64,000 nucleotides of DNA, from assembly GCA_963995505.1 (NCBI GenBank), contig OZ023190.1:13262092-13326091 (forward strand), given 5' to 3'. The translations under genes and the position numbers were made by a program. This DNA comes from Hypericum androsaemum. Taxonomy: Eukaryota; Streptophyta; Magnoliopsida; Malpighiales; Hypericaceae. Under the pieces are notes generated by a model, which worked only from the letters and a program-made list of their open reading frames with translations, was not told where the DNA came from and searched no databases. Shown here in pieces: positions 43,200 through 54,409 of this stretch. Position 1 is the first letter of the stretch. Each line of letters opens with the position of its first letter.

Positions 43200-45313
43200 A
43201 TGGATCAACATGGGAAGAGGACTATGGATGGTGTTGAAGCTGCTGGTCTCGTTCAGAAAAAAGGAGGCAGATGTTGCCAAGGTCACCATATTGGGCTGAA
43301 TTTGATAGGTTCGTAGGTCCGGATAAACACAGATGGCCCGTTGCAAGGCCTGCAAGGCTGAAGTTAGAGCAAATCCTAAAAAAAATGGGTCCACTAGTCT
43401 GAAGAGTCACAGTAATAAGTGCAAGGAAAAGATCAAGGTAACCGATCCCTCTCAAACCATCATTGGAATGACTTCGGGTGAGAACGTGATGATAACTACT
43501 ATCAGGTGTGATAATGCAACAGTTAGAAATGCTTTAGTGAGGTTGATAGTAAAAGCTGAGATACCGTTTAGTTTTATTGCTCATCCTGCATTTATAGACT
43601 TCGTGTCTATTGTGTGTCCTATATTTCGGGTCCTCTCACGATGGACCATGCAACGTGATATGTTTGAAATATTTGCAAATGAGAAAGAGATGTTAATGAA
43701 GTCTAAGCAAAGAGTTTCATTCATTACCGATTCTTGGACGTCTAATCAGATTGTTAATTATATGTGCTTGACTGCTCATTATATTGATGAGAATTGGGTG
43801 TTGCAGAAGCGGAGTATAAGCTTTTGTCCAATTTTTTCACACAAGGAAAAAGACATAGGACTAGCTATTGATAGATGTTTTCGTGATTGGGGAGTTGAAA
43901 AAGTCTTCAAAATAACTGTTGACAAAGCTTCTTCGAATGATACTGCTTTAAAGTTTTTGAAGGAGAAATATTGTAACAAGTCGTATAGTATATTGAGGTG
44001 CGAGTTGATGCATATGAGGTGTGTAGCGCATATTGTGAATTTGATTGTGAAAAAGGGATTGAAGTTGATGGATGCTTCAGTGGAGAAGATTAGTGAAGTT
44101 GTGAAACATATAAAAGCATCTCTGAAGAGGCTATGGGTGTTTAAGGAATGTGTTAAGGCAGAAAACATTGACAGTAAGTGTTTATTGGTGCAAGATGTCA
44201 CCACTAGATGGAACTCAACTTACTTAATGTTGGCGTTTGCTATCAAGTTAGAGAAGGCTTTTGGAAGATATGAAGATGAGAATGAAAGCTTCAGGAGTGA
44301 ATTGACAGATGATGAAGGAAAATGTTGGATACCCGACTTCTCAGATTGGGAAAATAGTAAAAAATTTGTCACGTTTCTGAAATACTTTTATGACCTAACT
44401 TTGAAAGTATCCAGGTCTAAGTTTGTCACTTCCGACACTTTTTTTCATGAGATTGTGACCCTAGAGGAGGCACTAAAAGAATGGCAAGGATCTTCTGATA
44501 TTGACCTTGTTAGTATGGAAATAGCAATGAAAGAAATGTATGACAAGTATTTGGGAGATCCTGCAAAATTGAACATGTTGCTCTTTGTTGCAGTCATCTT
44601 TGATTCACATGTGAAGTTAGATTATATGGAGTTGTGTTTGAATGACATGTATGGGGAAAAGGTGAGTAAAATGTTTACACAAGTCAAAGCTACACTCTAT
44701 GCATTGTTTGAAGAATATAGAAAAATGGTTATTGGAAAATGGAGGAGATGTAGGCATGGAAAATGATGGAGAAGGTGGTGATAAGGATCAATGGCAAAGG
44801 ACAAACATGGCAAAAAGTGAGTTGAAGATGTTTGAGAGGCTTAAACGCCTTAACAAGATGAAGAAATATAGTACTGGAACTTCGGATGGGAATTCCGAAT
44901 TGGATAGGTATATTAATGAGGATAGAGAAATATTATATTCCAACACCAAGTTTGACATCCTTGGTTATTGAAAAAATAATTCATTTCGGGCAAGAGACAT
45001 TTTGGCCATGCCTATCTCAACGGTTGCTTCTGAGTCTACATTTAGCACAAGTAAGTAGCTTAACACTTAATTTATAGCTTGCTTATTTGTGAAATAAGTA
45101 TTTATGTCATATTATTTGTTTATAGGTGGACGACTGTTGGATTCTTTTAGGAGTTCTTTCGGTCCAACTAGTGTGGAGGCATTGTTATGTGTCCAAGATT
45201 GGCTCAGAAATTCCTATTTTGATGTTGAGAATATTCAAAAAATCCTCGCTCAAGATAAACTAGATGAGGGTAAGAAGTCTTATGGGTTTTTCGTTTTTGT
45301 CTTTACAATCTAA
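43200..45313 (+). pseudogene. hAT transposase, BED zinc finger plus dimerisation domain, broken
   Basis: The BED finger begins with YWAEFDRFVGPDKHRW (about 43282-43332) and continues in another frame as CKACKAEV...GSTSLKSHSNKC, so a shift lies near 43333. The long frame 43333-44766 holds the RNase H-like core: TDSWTSNQIVNYMCLTAHYI, VDKASSNDTAL (Lys where Asn is usual beside the catalytic Asp), HMRCVAHIVNLIV and TTRWNSTYLML. After another shift near 44730 come SELDRYINED and RARDILAMPISTVASESTFS, the C-terminal dimerisation motif, with a TGA at 44969 where Trp is expected. A 75-bp apparent intron precedes the final GRLLDSFRSS...QDWLRN. Confidence 0.85.
45051..45125 (+). other. Putative intron in the hAT transposase (75 bp)
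   Basis: GTAAGT donor and TTTATAG acceptor. Removal keeps frame inside the conserved STFSTS/GRLLD block. Confidence 0.7.
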
Positions 45314-45720
45314 TGGTTTAACTTCTTATGGTTTTGTTTTGTGTTTTATCTCTGAATTGTCCAAACTCTCATTGAACTCGGGTGCAAGTCCGACGATTGC
45401 TTCCATTTCCTCCAACAACCTCCACGAAATCAATTGATAATTTGACATATTGTTAGAACTTGAATGTGTGTTTGTTAGAACTCTTGGTGATGTAACCGTA
45501 TGTGTGATTTTTAGACTCTCAAGTCATGGTAAACTCCCTGGAACCTCAATAAAATTACAATTTGTAATGCATGATGCATTTTTTAAATAAAAAATTTAGG
45601 ATTTTTGGGATAATCCCGAAATTTTAATTCGGTATTCGGGATATCCTAAAATTATTTCGGTTCGGGATTGGTAGAGTTTTTTTTCGAATTTTGGTATTCG
45701 AGATTTTTGGTATCCAAGGC

Positions 45721-47604
45721 GAAAAGCTGCCTAGACAAGCAACAATTAATAACCATGAGGTCCCATCATAAACACAACCTCGTGAGAATTTGAATGCATA
45801 CGAGATGCAGGCAAATGAGAGCCAAGGTTGGACGAACCTAACTGAGACAAGGTTATCCACCTGCACCAACAAGATAGATTTCGAGATCCGAATAGATCTC
45901 AAATCGAGCATAAGTCGATCTAAGAAAAATATAACAAGATAAAAATAAGCATCAACCCAAATAGACCACTAAACAAGTGTGGCTTGAAAAAAGTAACATA
46001 AATCAAACACATCATAGCTAGCAAAAAATTAGAGACACACAAACAAGACATATCACAGGAAGTACTACAAGCTCCTGCACATAAAACAAAAGAGAGACAG
46101 GAGCTGAAAAGAAATAAAATCTGGGAAGAGACAAGATGTAACAAAACCAATAGATCTAGGGAAAGAAAGGAGGGTAGACAGAGAAGATGAGGAAAACAGG
46201 AGGAGGAGTTAAGGAAGGAAAAGAGGAAAATTTCCACCAGGAAAGGGGAAAAGTTTTTTGAAATTTTTTTATTTTTTGGGAAGAAAATATCTCCCTCAAA
46301 TTGCCATTTTCAGAAAAAATGGAGAGGAGAGAAAAATGTTATTTTTCCTCCCTACAAAAACCTTCAAACTTTTTTTGAGGGGTCCAAAAACCTTGAAACT
46401 GAAGACCACCATTGTGGATCACAAGCGACGGACTAGAATCTTTCTGCCTCTACCGTAGTGGCACACACAAAACATGCACGCGACACGTTGCATTTTACTA
46501 AATTGACCGCCCGGCATATATTCCCTTTGCGAAACTATCCAATCAGAAACTATAACACTGCATCATGAGTTCTGGTACAATTTCCATGTCGCTTCATGTC
46601 TCTGATCGATCTAGAGCATTGGGTTTCAAAGGACAAGGTCACCAAGCTTAGTGTCCTATAGAACTTGGACACGTATACAAACACAATATATAATGTACTA
46701 CTACTGCATCATGATGTTCCGAACCAAAAAATTTATAATGATTCATCCACAAGTATGATTTGTTATACTAAATAGTTTTGATTTTACGAAGTTAAATTTT
46801 TATAGAAGACCATACATAGTTCACTTTTCTTTCATAGATTTTATTACAAGATAACCAATTGAGATATTGATATTTGGTATAAAATAATCACCATAAACTT
46901 ACGCGGTAAGGGACTCACCACTAGATCAAATCAGGTGTAAAAAGAAGGGAAATATCCCTTTTCTTCTGAAGAAAAGGAGAAAGTATCTTGAAGCAGAGAA
47001 CAAAGATCCCGTTAATTTTGAGTCGTTGATATTTTCTGCAACAACACCATGAAGAGTGGATGTGATCATGAGGACAACAGATTCTCCAAGATCGTGGGGA
47101 CGTTAGGATGGTGGAATATTGGTTGTCCTTATTAATTTTGGCCGATTTATTCTTATGGTTTACATGTGGATATAACTCGATCGACTATTTTAGTTTGAGT
47201 CGGATAAAACTTTTACAAATGGAAAAATTTTTCTAACAATTATGTAACAATTATACATTTTTAAGTATTCGAACTCGATACCTCTTATTTAAACTCTCAC
47301 GCCGATAGATGGTTTTAGCCTTTTAGGTGATTTCTCGTTGCATTGTCGAATGGGGTCTTTGGTCTGGTATTGTCAAGGGTATTCACCATCAGGATGTTAT
47401 GCTCTATTTTGGTTCGCTGAGGAGGCTGTAGTTTTGCTTGGGTTTTGTTAGGTCAGGTGGTTTCTGGCGATTATTTTTTTGGGTTTTCTGTTTTTTCTTC
47501 TGATTTTCTTGTTCTACATGACAGTGTGCTATTGTTTTTACGATATCTAACGTCAAGATATATTTTTCTATCGGGATACTTTTTTCCAATCACACCTTTT
47601 TTTT
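45721..47604. other. Intergenic stretch with a dispersed repeat
   Basis: No gene seen. 45725-45935 is related to 60545-60755 (see the repeat entries). The rest is AT- and purine-rich. Confidence 0.5.
45725..45935. repeat. Dispersed repeat, copy C
   Basis: Aligns with 60545-60755 over about 210 bp: CCATGAGGT/CCACGAGGT, TGTGAGAATTTG-like, GAGATGCA..CAAATGA, CCGAGATAAG-like and TCGAGATCCG...GATCTCA blocks in the same order. Family unknown, possibly part of a minus-strand LINE. Confidence 0.5.
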
Positions 47605-48472
47605 AGGATTTTTTCCAAAATAGGCAGAAAACATAGATATATTCTCTAAATAGGCAAAAACTTAATATATTCCCAAAATAGGTTAAAATTTAATTAAAAA
47701 TTAAAAAAAATAGTGGAGTCGATCCATAGTTGAGTCGACTTACCTGCTTCTTCCGCACCTCTGTGTCAGGTAGTAGGTTACTTCAAAATTTTGTGATAAA
47801 AAGAGGGGTAAATGAGTTAAATTTTTTCATTTTATAAGTGGTATAAATTAGTGTTAGGTTGTTCCAATGAGTCAAAGTTTGATTTGATTTTACTTAATTT
47901 TTTGAGACCTACGGGCAGAGCTCAAAAAATTATGCGAAATCAAAAAAAATTAACTCGTTCGGACAAACGGTCACCAACTTATGCAACTTCTAAAAGAAAA
48001 AAATATAAAAAATTAGTGGGTGAAGGAGGCGACCTGTAACTAGGTTGACTCTCCTTTTTAATTTTTTTTAGTTTTTTAAAGTGTGTTGAGGGGATAATTT
48101 GTTACTCGGGTATTCGAACGGGTTAATTTTTTTTTTGATTTTGCATAATTTTTTGAGCTTTATGCGTAGTTCTCGGTAAATTAAGCAAAATTAAATCAAA
48201 ATTTAACTCATTCGGACAATCTAACACTAACTTATACCACTTATAAAATTAAAAAAAATTAACTCATGCACATTTTTTTTATTTCAATTTTTTAAAGTAA
48301 GTTGCTACTGACACACTGGAGAAGCAGGTGAGTCGACCACCCAATCATGGGTCGACTCCACTGCTTTATTATTATTTTTAATTAATTTTAAACTTATTTT
48401 GGAAATATATTAAATTTTTTCCTATTTAGAGAATATATCTATGTTTTCTGTCTATTTTGAAAAAAATCACCT
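47605..48472. mobile_element. Foldback element: 868-bp near-complete palindrome
   Basis: The left arm (47605 to about 48000) pairs with the reverse of the right arm (about 48090-48472): CAGAAAACATAGATATATTC, then GAGTCGA..CAT, CACCTGCTTCT, TTATAAGTGGTATAA and CTCAAAAAATTATGC all recur inverted, leaving a loop of under 100 bp. Flanks are T-rich, so the target duplication is unclear. It has no coding capacity. Confidence 0.82.
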
Positions 48473-49085
48473 TTTTTTCGCTGGTTTTGGTGTGGTTGGG
48501 TTTCGACGAGGTCGACAATCGCAATCCCGTTAGTCAATGGCTGGAGGAATATCACACTAACTACGATGTACATATGATAGCGATTAATAAATTTTATTTA
48601 AAAAAAAACAACTTATTCATAAGTGAAGCAAGAAAGATACCTCTCTCAAGTGCAAGTTTGGGAGGGGGAGAGAGGGATCTCAGCCCTCCAATAAAATGGT
48701 GCATCTCTGATTCTTATTTTCGATTCCACTACCGATAGTTATATATTTTTGGAGACAATACCTAAATCATTGGGTATCGATTGGATGTTTATAGGTTCGT
48801 GAGGATCGCCAACTTTTTTAGAGGCCCTTTTGTTGGTTTTGAGTTCCATGAAAGAGAGACATTGCACATGGCCCAGGTAGCTTCCGTGAGGGTTTTGGAT
48901 TGAGTAGGGACTACTAAAAAGTTGTCCATACGGAGGGGACTCATTCAGAGCCCTTGGATCCATTTTTTTAATTAAAAAAATTGATCTGATGGTCAATATC
49001 ACACGAGGGTATTTTTGACCTTTTTATTAAAATTCACTCTCCTAATTTCTATTCCCCCCTCCCTTCCCTGTCTCGAGCCCCTCAA

Positions 49086-49126
<41 letters not shown>

Positions 49127-49649
49127 AGCGGGGATGCCCCCACGGTCCCTCATCTTCACGGCCTGTACACAGACTTGAACCCACCATGGCTGAGCTTGTT
49201 GGATGTGGAGAAGGAGGAGGTAGCTCGCCAGAAGAGGGAGTGGCCGCGCGCTGCTCTCATCCTGTGCCCCGTCGGAGCCGGTGGCTCGGCTCGACTCCAC
49301 CCCGCTGATCCGGCTACTCTCCACCTCTTCCCCGTCGTTGTCCCAGCCGACTGGGGAGATCCTGAACAAGGAGGAAGCCGGATGAGGAGGAAGCCGGAGG
49401 AGGAGACGAGCCAGGAGAGGAAGGAGAAGAGGCTGGGGGCGATGAGGGAGAGGAGAACGACGGTGGGGCCTTCGTCAACGAGCAGACCGGTGAGGTTGGT
49501 GGACCATGCGAGCCCAAATCCACCCGATTCGGCAAGTGGGAGCGTAACGGCCGCTGTTTCAAATTTTTAGTGAATTTCTGGGGTTTTTTTGTCTTTTTTA
49601 GTGGATCTATTGATTTCTGAGTTTGGTTTCATATTGTTCGATCTCGGTT
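48473..49649. other. Intergenic stretch with microsatellite and GC-rich segment
   Basis: A (CT)17 run lies at 49088-49121. From 49145 to 49570 base composition turns GC-rich, with overlapping frames on both strands (131 codons plus, 81-82 codons minus) that I cannot assign. It may be a captured gene piece or an old first exon with leader. Confidence 0.45.
49088..49121. repeat. (CT)17 microsatellite
   Basis: Uninterrupted CT dinucleotides. Confidence 0.95.
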
Positions 49650-50371
49650 GTTTTTCGTATGTTGGGATATTAGTTTTCGTATGTAGTGATATTGGTTTTC
49701 ATATGTTGGGATATTGGTTTTCGGATGTATTGATATTGGTTTTCGGATGTATTGATATTGGTTTTCGTATGTAGTGATATTGGTTTGCATGTGTAGCGAT
49801 TGTAGTTTTCATATGTAACGATACTGGTTTGCATGTGTAATGATATTGGTTTTTGTATGTTGGAATATTGGTTTTCGTATGTTGGGATATTGGTTTTCGT
49901 ATGTTGGGATATTGGTTTTCGTATGTTGGGATATTGGTTTTCGGATGTATTGGTATTGGTTTTCATATGTTGGGATATTGGTTTTCGGATGTATTGATAT
50001 TGGTTTTCGGATGTATTGATATTGGTTTTCGTATGTAATGATATTGGTTTGCATGTGTAGCGATTGTAGTTTTCATATGTAACGATACTGGTTTGAATGT
50101 GTAATGATATTGGTTTTTGTATGTTGGAATATTGGTTTTCGTATGTTGGAATATTGGTTTTCGTATGTTGGGATATTGGTTTTCAGATATTGGGATATTG
50201 GTTTTCGGATGTATTGGTATTGATTTTCGTGTGTAGCGATAGTAGTTTTCATATGTTACGATACTGGTTTTGCATGTGTAATGATATTGATTTTCGAATG
50301 TTAAAATATTGGTTTTCGTATATAGTAATATTGATTTGCATGTGTAGCGATATTGGTTTTCATATGTAGTG
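49650..50371. repeat. 22-bp minisatellite array (about 32 copies)
   Basis: The unit is of the type GTTTTCGTATGTTGGGATAT plus TG. Variants alternate GTTGGGATAT, TATTGATAT, TAGTGATAT and GCATGTGTAGCGAT. A block of 12 units recurs at an offset of 264 bp (GTGTAGCGATTGTAG at 49791 and 50055). All reading frames in it are artefacts. Confidence 0.93.
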
Positions 50372-51652
50372 TAAAAGGCATACCGGGTTTTGACCAAAAA
50401 ATGGTTACCTTGCGAACCGAACTAAATTCGGTCAGACCACCAAAAATCTGACTAACCTGGGGCGGTTCACCAAATTTTTTTTTAATAAAAAGCACATATG
50501 CGGTTTGACCCGGTCTAGTATTCCTATTGGTTATATTCTAATATTTTTGATGAAAAATGTAATTTTTTTTAGGTATGTATGCGATTACATGTACAATTAT
50601 ACCTAGATTATATATAAATATATTTATTTTTCAAATTAAAAAATTTAGCCCGACCGGTAGTCCATCCGGTCGGACCGGTTGACCCATAGTACGACCCAAA
50701 ATTTGGGTCGACTCCGGGTTGTATTTTGAAAACCATTGGTTTTGTTGAGTGGATAATTTTGAATTTTGAAAGGAAGAGAGATGTGAAGAGTCAATTAATA
50801 GTAGGTTTTTGGGTTTAGGAAAAGTAATTAATTATTCCTCTCTCTTTTGGTTTTGTAATGTTCCAATATTACCCCTGAATATAAATTTATTGTCTTTCAC
50901 TCTCTTTAGTCCATATGGGTAGGGACAACCCCTTGTCCCTACTGAATCCATGCCCTTCGGTGAGATCTATTACATCCGAGTGTTTATAGTTCAAGACTTT
51001 TTTTTCAGGCGGTATATTTTATTAATAATAAATATCGAAAGGAGAATTCGTAATCCTGCAGTGGTCGGTTTCTTCAAAATCTTTATACAACAAAACTCTC
51101 TTGAAAAAAAATCGTACTAAAGAAAGAGTGCCGTACACCACGAGAATAGTTCAAGACTTGATGTACACAACTGGTTTTTGCAGAATAAGAGTACTGCAGT
51201 TACTTGATGGTGCGACATGTACCCACGAGGTTCTTCTGCATTCAAAAATCTTCCATACTCAGGAATGGCTAATTTGGTCAAAGGGGCAAAAAAATTTCAC
51301 CACAAAGATCTGCTCCTCATTTTGGAATCCATGAAAGAAATTGGACAAGTGTGTTTTGGGTTAATATTTACTTGAATTAGTATACTTTTTGTGTTTTTAT
51401 TCGAATAAATTTTAGCTTAGAAAAATTATAAATAGAAAATATGTTTGTTATTAATTTTATCAATTGCTCAACCTTGGGCCTCTGCTCGGGGAGGTTAACT
51501 GCTGTAAATATTACTGATATTACTATGAATATAAATGAAGAAAATTTACCTAAAAAAAGAGAGTACTGCAGTTACGACAATGCCGGCGGGCGGCGAGGAG
51601 TAGAGTTGACCGGGAAAACAAATGAGATAATTTGTTTCTCCTATATCCTTAG
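50372..51652. other. Intergenic stretch, no gene supported
   Basis: Contains a CCGGTC/GACCGG-rich piece (50380-50740) reminiscent of degraded transposon termini, and a minus-strand protein-like patch at about 51040-51330 that I cannot assign. Confidence 0.5.
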
Positions 51653-51818
51653 TGTTGGACCTTGGGCCCATTAGGCAATTATTATTGTGCCTAATTGGGC
51701 CCGGGCCCATTAGGCCCAAAAGTTGGGTTGGATGGGCCGGTCAACCCGCATTGACAGGCCTGAAGCCACGCAAGCGCTACGTCAGCGTGACGTGGCGCTG
51801 ACGTCACATGTGGCAACC

Positions 51819-51969
51819 CACGTGGCGCCACGTGGCAAAGCTGGGGTAGCCTCGCCATGTGGCGTGCCACGTGGTGGACATGTGGTCCAAAGCGCCACGT
51901 GGCAATGCTAGGAGTAGCCTTGCCACGTGGCGGACATGTGATCCAAAGCGTCACGTGGCGTGCCACGTG
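51819..51969. promoter_or_regulatory. Cluster of seven G-boxes (CACGTG) in the Copia LTR
   Basis: CACGTG begins at 51819, 51829, 51868, 51896, 51924, 51952 and 51964; the middle four are spaced exactly 28 bp apart as part of a 56-bp tandem repeat. A TGACGT-type box lies near 51799. The TATA box TATAAAAG follows at 51996-52003. G-boxes are bound by plant bZIP and bHLH factors (light, ABA, stress). Confidence 0.9.
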
Positions 51970-51995
51970 GCCCATTTTGGTTGTCCGGATTTCCC

Positions 51996-52003
51996 TATAA
52001 AAG
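51996..52003 (+). promoter_or_regulatory. TATA box of the Copia LTR
   Basis: TATAAAAG, 27 bp after the last G-box. Confidence 0.75.
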
Positions 52004-52296
52004 AGGAAATCTGGCTGGACCAATTTGTAACTTTTCCCACAACCACTCAATAAGAAAGGAAAATTCTGGATCAGTTCCAGAATTTTAATCAGATTTTCAA
52101 TAAAGGAAATCTAGTGAAAATTAATTACGAATCCGTTCAAACGTGATCGTAATTCGACTAGCACGAAGACGTTGTGGACCCGAGCCTGTGGAGCTCTTGC
52201 TTCAACAAGTAAGTGATTTATTATTAACAAATTAGTTTGTTAATTAAACGGGTTTAACACGTAATTACTCATTAATTACGCGTCAAAACCGTCAAT

Positions 52297-52306
52297 TGGT
52301 ATCAGA
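52297..52306 (+). other. Primer binding site, Met-tRNA type
   Basis: TGGTATCAGA, two bases after the LTR. The match ends earlier than in the other elements (ACC instead of GC). Confidence 0.75.
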
Positions 52307-53470
52307 CCATGGTTGAAACCATGTTTTGATGATAATATGATGTTTTAATTCAAGTAATTATGTGATTTATTGAGTTAAATATCATATTAATCGTGATTTT
52401 ATGGAAAATCATAATCTGTTGGACTTCAATGTAATTAATTTGGAACCAGCGGGACTAAATTAAATTTTGCCTAACCACGCAGACAAATTCGCGCACGCGC
52501 GAAACCTTAATGTACCAATCTGAAATTTGACCGCTTACGTGGCACCTGCGTGTCATGGACTTCAGTGCAATTTTTGGAAAACTTGGGGGATTAATTGGAA
52601 ATTTTCCCAAAAATCCCCAAATCGAAATCAACCTTAATCGGGCGATTTGGGCGATTTCGCCCGAAATCGAATTCCGTCGATTTTGTCAGAAATCCGACGA
52701 TTTCGACGCCGTAGATCGACGATAGTCGATTCTCCGGCTTCTCCCCGACATCCCGATACCACGTTTGTGGATCGACGTCGCCGGAATTGCGAGATCGAGG
52801 ACGACGACGGCGGAGAGGCGCGGAACGGAGAAGACGTTCGTGGCGGAGAACGGCCGCACGACGGCCCGCGCGGCTTAGACGGACGTGATCGTGAGGCCGA
52901 GACGCGACCATTGCGACTGGTCTCGGCCGGTGGTTCGCCGCCGTTACGCGGCGGTCATTGGTGGAGCGGCGGACGTTTTTTCGCTCTTCGCAGTCGGGGA
53001 GAGAGAAAGAGAAGGGAAAAATATGCGAGGGGCAAAATCGTAATTTTACGATTTTTACCGAAAATATTTATACCCGGGTCAAGAAAATCAAAAAACCGGA
53101 CGGATTGGCCTGGTTTCTTGGTTCGACCCAACCCGATTTACGGTCAATTTTGACTTAAGTCAAAATTGGACTTAAAAATTGGGTTTTTTCTCTTTTAATT
53201 GGATAAAATCAGTTTTTATGCAAATAAAATTCAATAAATTGATAAAAATTTTGAGAAATTTTTGTCAATTAGGTTTATTAAAATTATATTTTAATAAACT
53301 TTAAAAAAAATATTTTAGAACGAGTTCCGAGATATGCTAAAGTTAAACTAAAATCACATAAATTGATCCATAGTATGATCATCAAAAGATTGAAAAATGA
53401 GTTTTTCAATCCTATTTTGAGAAAATATGAGTATTAACCCGAAATTGAATTGCAATTGTTGCAAGATTTG
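52307..53470 (+). other. Copia leader with a GC- and CpG-rich block
   Basis: About 52640-53000 is very CpG-rich against AT-rich surroundings. Frames on both strands (168 codons plus at 52647, 106 minus) are Arg-rich and unassigned, as expected by chance in such composition. No known domain. Confidence 0.5.
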
Positions 53471-54052
53471 ATGGCTACTGGAGACAGGTATCTGAACTTC
53501 TGTGCAACAGAACTTCGACAGAAGATTCTGAAGCGCCGTTTACCGCTGCGTGTGCCTAAGAATGACATGTATGTCATTGTTGAGCACATTGAGGCTGTTC
53601 ACCGGGAGATGCAAGAGTGCATCTGGGCCGGAGGTTACGATCATGGAGAGGATTGGCCCTCTATGTTTCGAGACCTCCTGGTCGCGATAAAAATTCGAGA
53701 AGATATGAGTGTCTTCTCGGCACCCGAGTTCAATACCCCTAGAGATGCTCTCTATGGTCTGATCCATTATCTTGAGGATAAGAGTCTTCGCAGAGAAATG
53801 ATACCTTCTCCTGTTCTGGAGCTGCGAAGCGGTTTAATCTTGAACCGCTACCTCGCTCAGGATTACTATTATAGTTTTCCTCCGCTCCTGATCATCTAGA
53901 TCATGGATTCAATTCCAGTTCCGGAAAGTACCCTGGAACTTCTCATCGGATCGTCCTCGTACCCGGCCCCCACCGGATCGTCCTCGGACCCAGATCCAGA
54001 TATGTATCTGGATTCTTCTACCGGATCGCCTGGACATCCGATCCCTGTGTGA
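53471..54052 (+). CDS. Extra ORF upstream of gag, unknown function
   Basis: It starts at ATG 53471 and runs 142 codons to a TAG at 53897; the same frame is open again from 53900 to a TGA at 54050, giving about 193 codons if the single amber is secondary. The first part is charged and helix-like (NFCATELRQKILKRRLPLRV, HREMQECIWAGGYDHGEDW). The second is Ser/Pro/Asp-rich with a repeated GSSS motif. I recognise no family. It lies in sense orientation between the LTR and gag, separated from gag by 357 bp. Extra ORFs before gag are known in some gypsy elements (Tat/Ogre) but are not usual in Copia. It could also be a captured host exon. Confidence 0.5.
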
Positions 54053-54409
54053 TTATATGTTTAACTGTCCCCATATACATATGTTATTTTTGGGTGACTT
54101 TTGTACAATAGGTTGAGGTTTTGTGCATGTGTGAGCACACTCCGAATGTACAAATGCATGTGTCAAACATGTAATTAAATAAAGATGTGTATTTAATTGC
54201 TTCCACTTGAATTTACTATCGATGAACTTTAAACGGTTGAAGTTTAAGATTAATACTTGAATGGTGAGGGGAAGCATGCCTGCGACCCACTTCGATTTTG
54301 AGATTAATCAAGAACTTCATATCGTTAAAAGTTATAAGTGATTAGTAAATTGAATCATATTGCCAAATCAAATTTCTAATATGTTCTCATATTAAAAATC
54401 CCTATAGAG

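Larger units (their letters stand above)
42379..45720 (+). mobile_element. hAT-family DNA transposon, decayed
   Basis: The left end TAGGGGTGTACAAAC resembles hAT termini (CAGGGGTGNA type). The sub-terminal zones on both sides are rich in GGTATTCGG and its complement, typical transposase-binding repeats. The inside encodes a BED-finger hAT transposase. The right terminus is not clean and no 8-bp duplication of ACGAGAGC was found near 45720, so the right end is probably truncated. Confidence 0.8.
51653..52294 (+). repeat. 5' LTR of the Copia element (642 bp)
   Basis: TGTTGGACC...CCGTCA. The first 75 bp match 59019-59093. The opening 50 bp can fold: GGGCCCATTAGGCAA pairs with TTG.GCCTAATTGGGCCC. 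Confidence 0.88.

Noticed and set aside
49589..50397. Several overlapping frames of 60-144 codons on both strands with repeated aromatic-rich text
   Set aside because: They are by-products of the 22-bp minisatellite, whose units lack stops; frames rotate every 66 bp.
48860..50990. Possible inverted repeats around the minisatellite (both sides hold GTCCATA and GCCCTTGG-like text)
   Set aside because: The similarity is patchy and seems partly direct rather than inverted; not enough for an element call.
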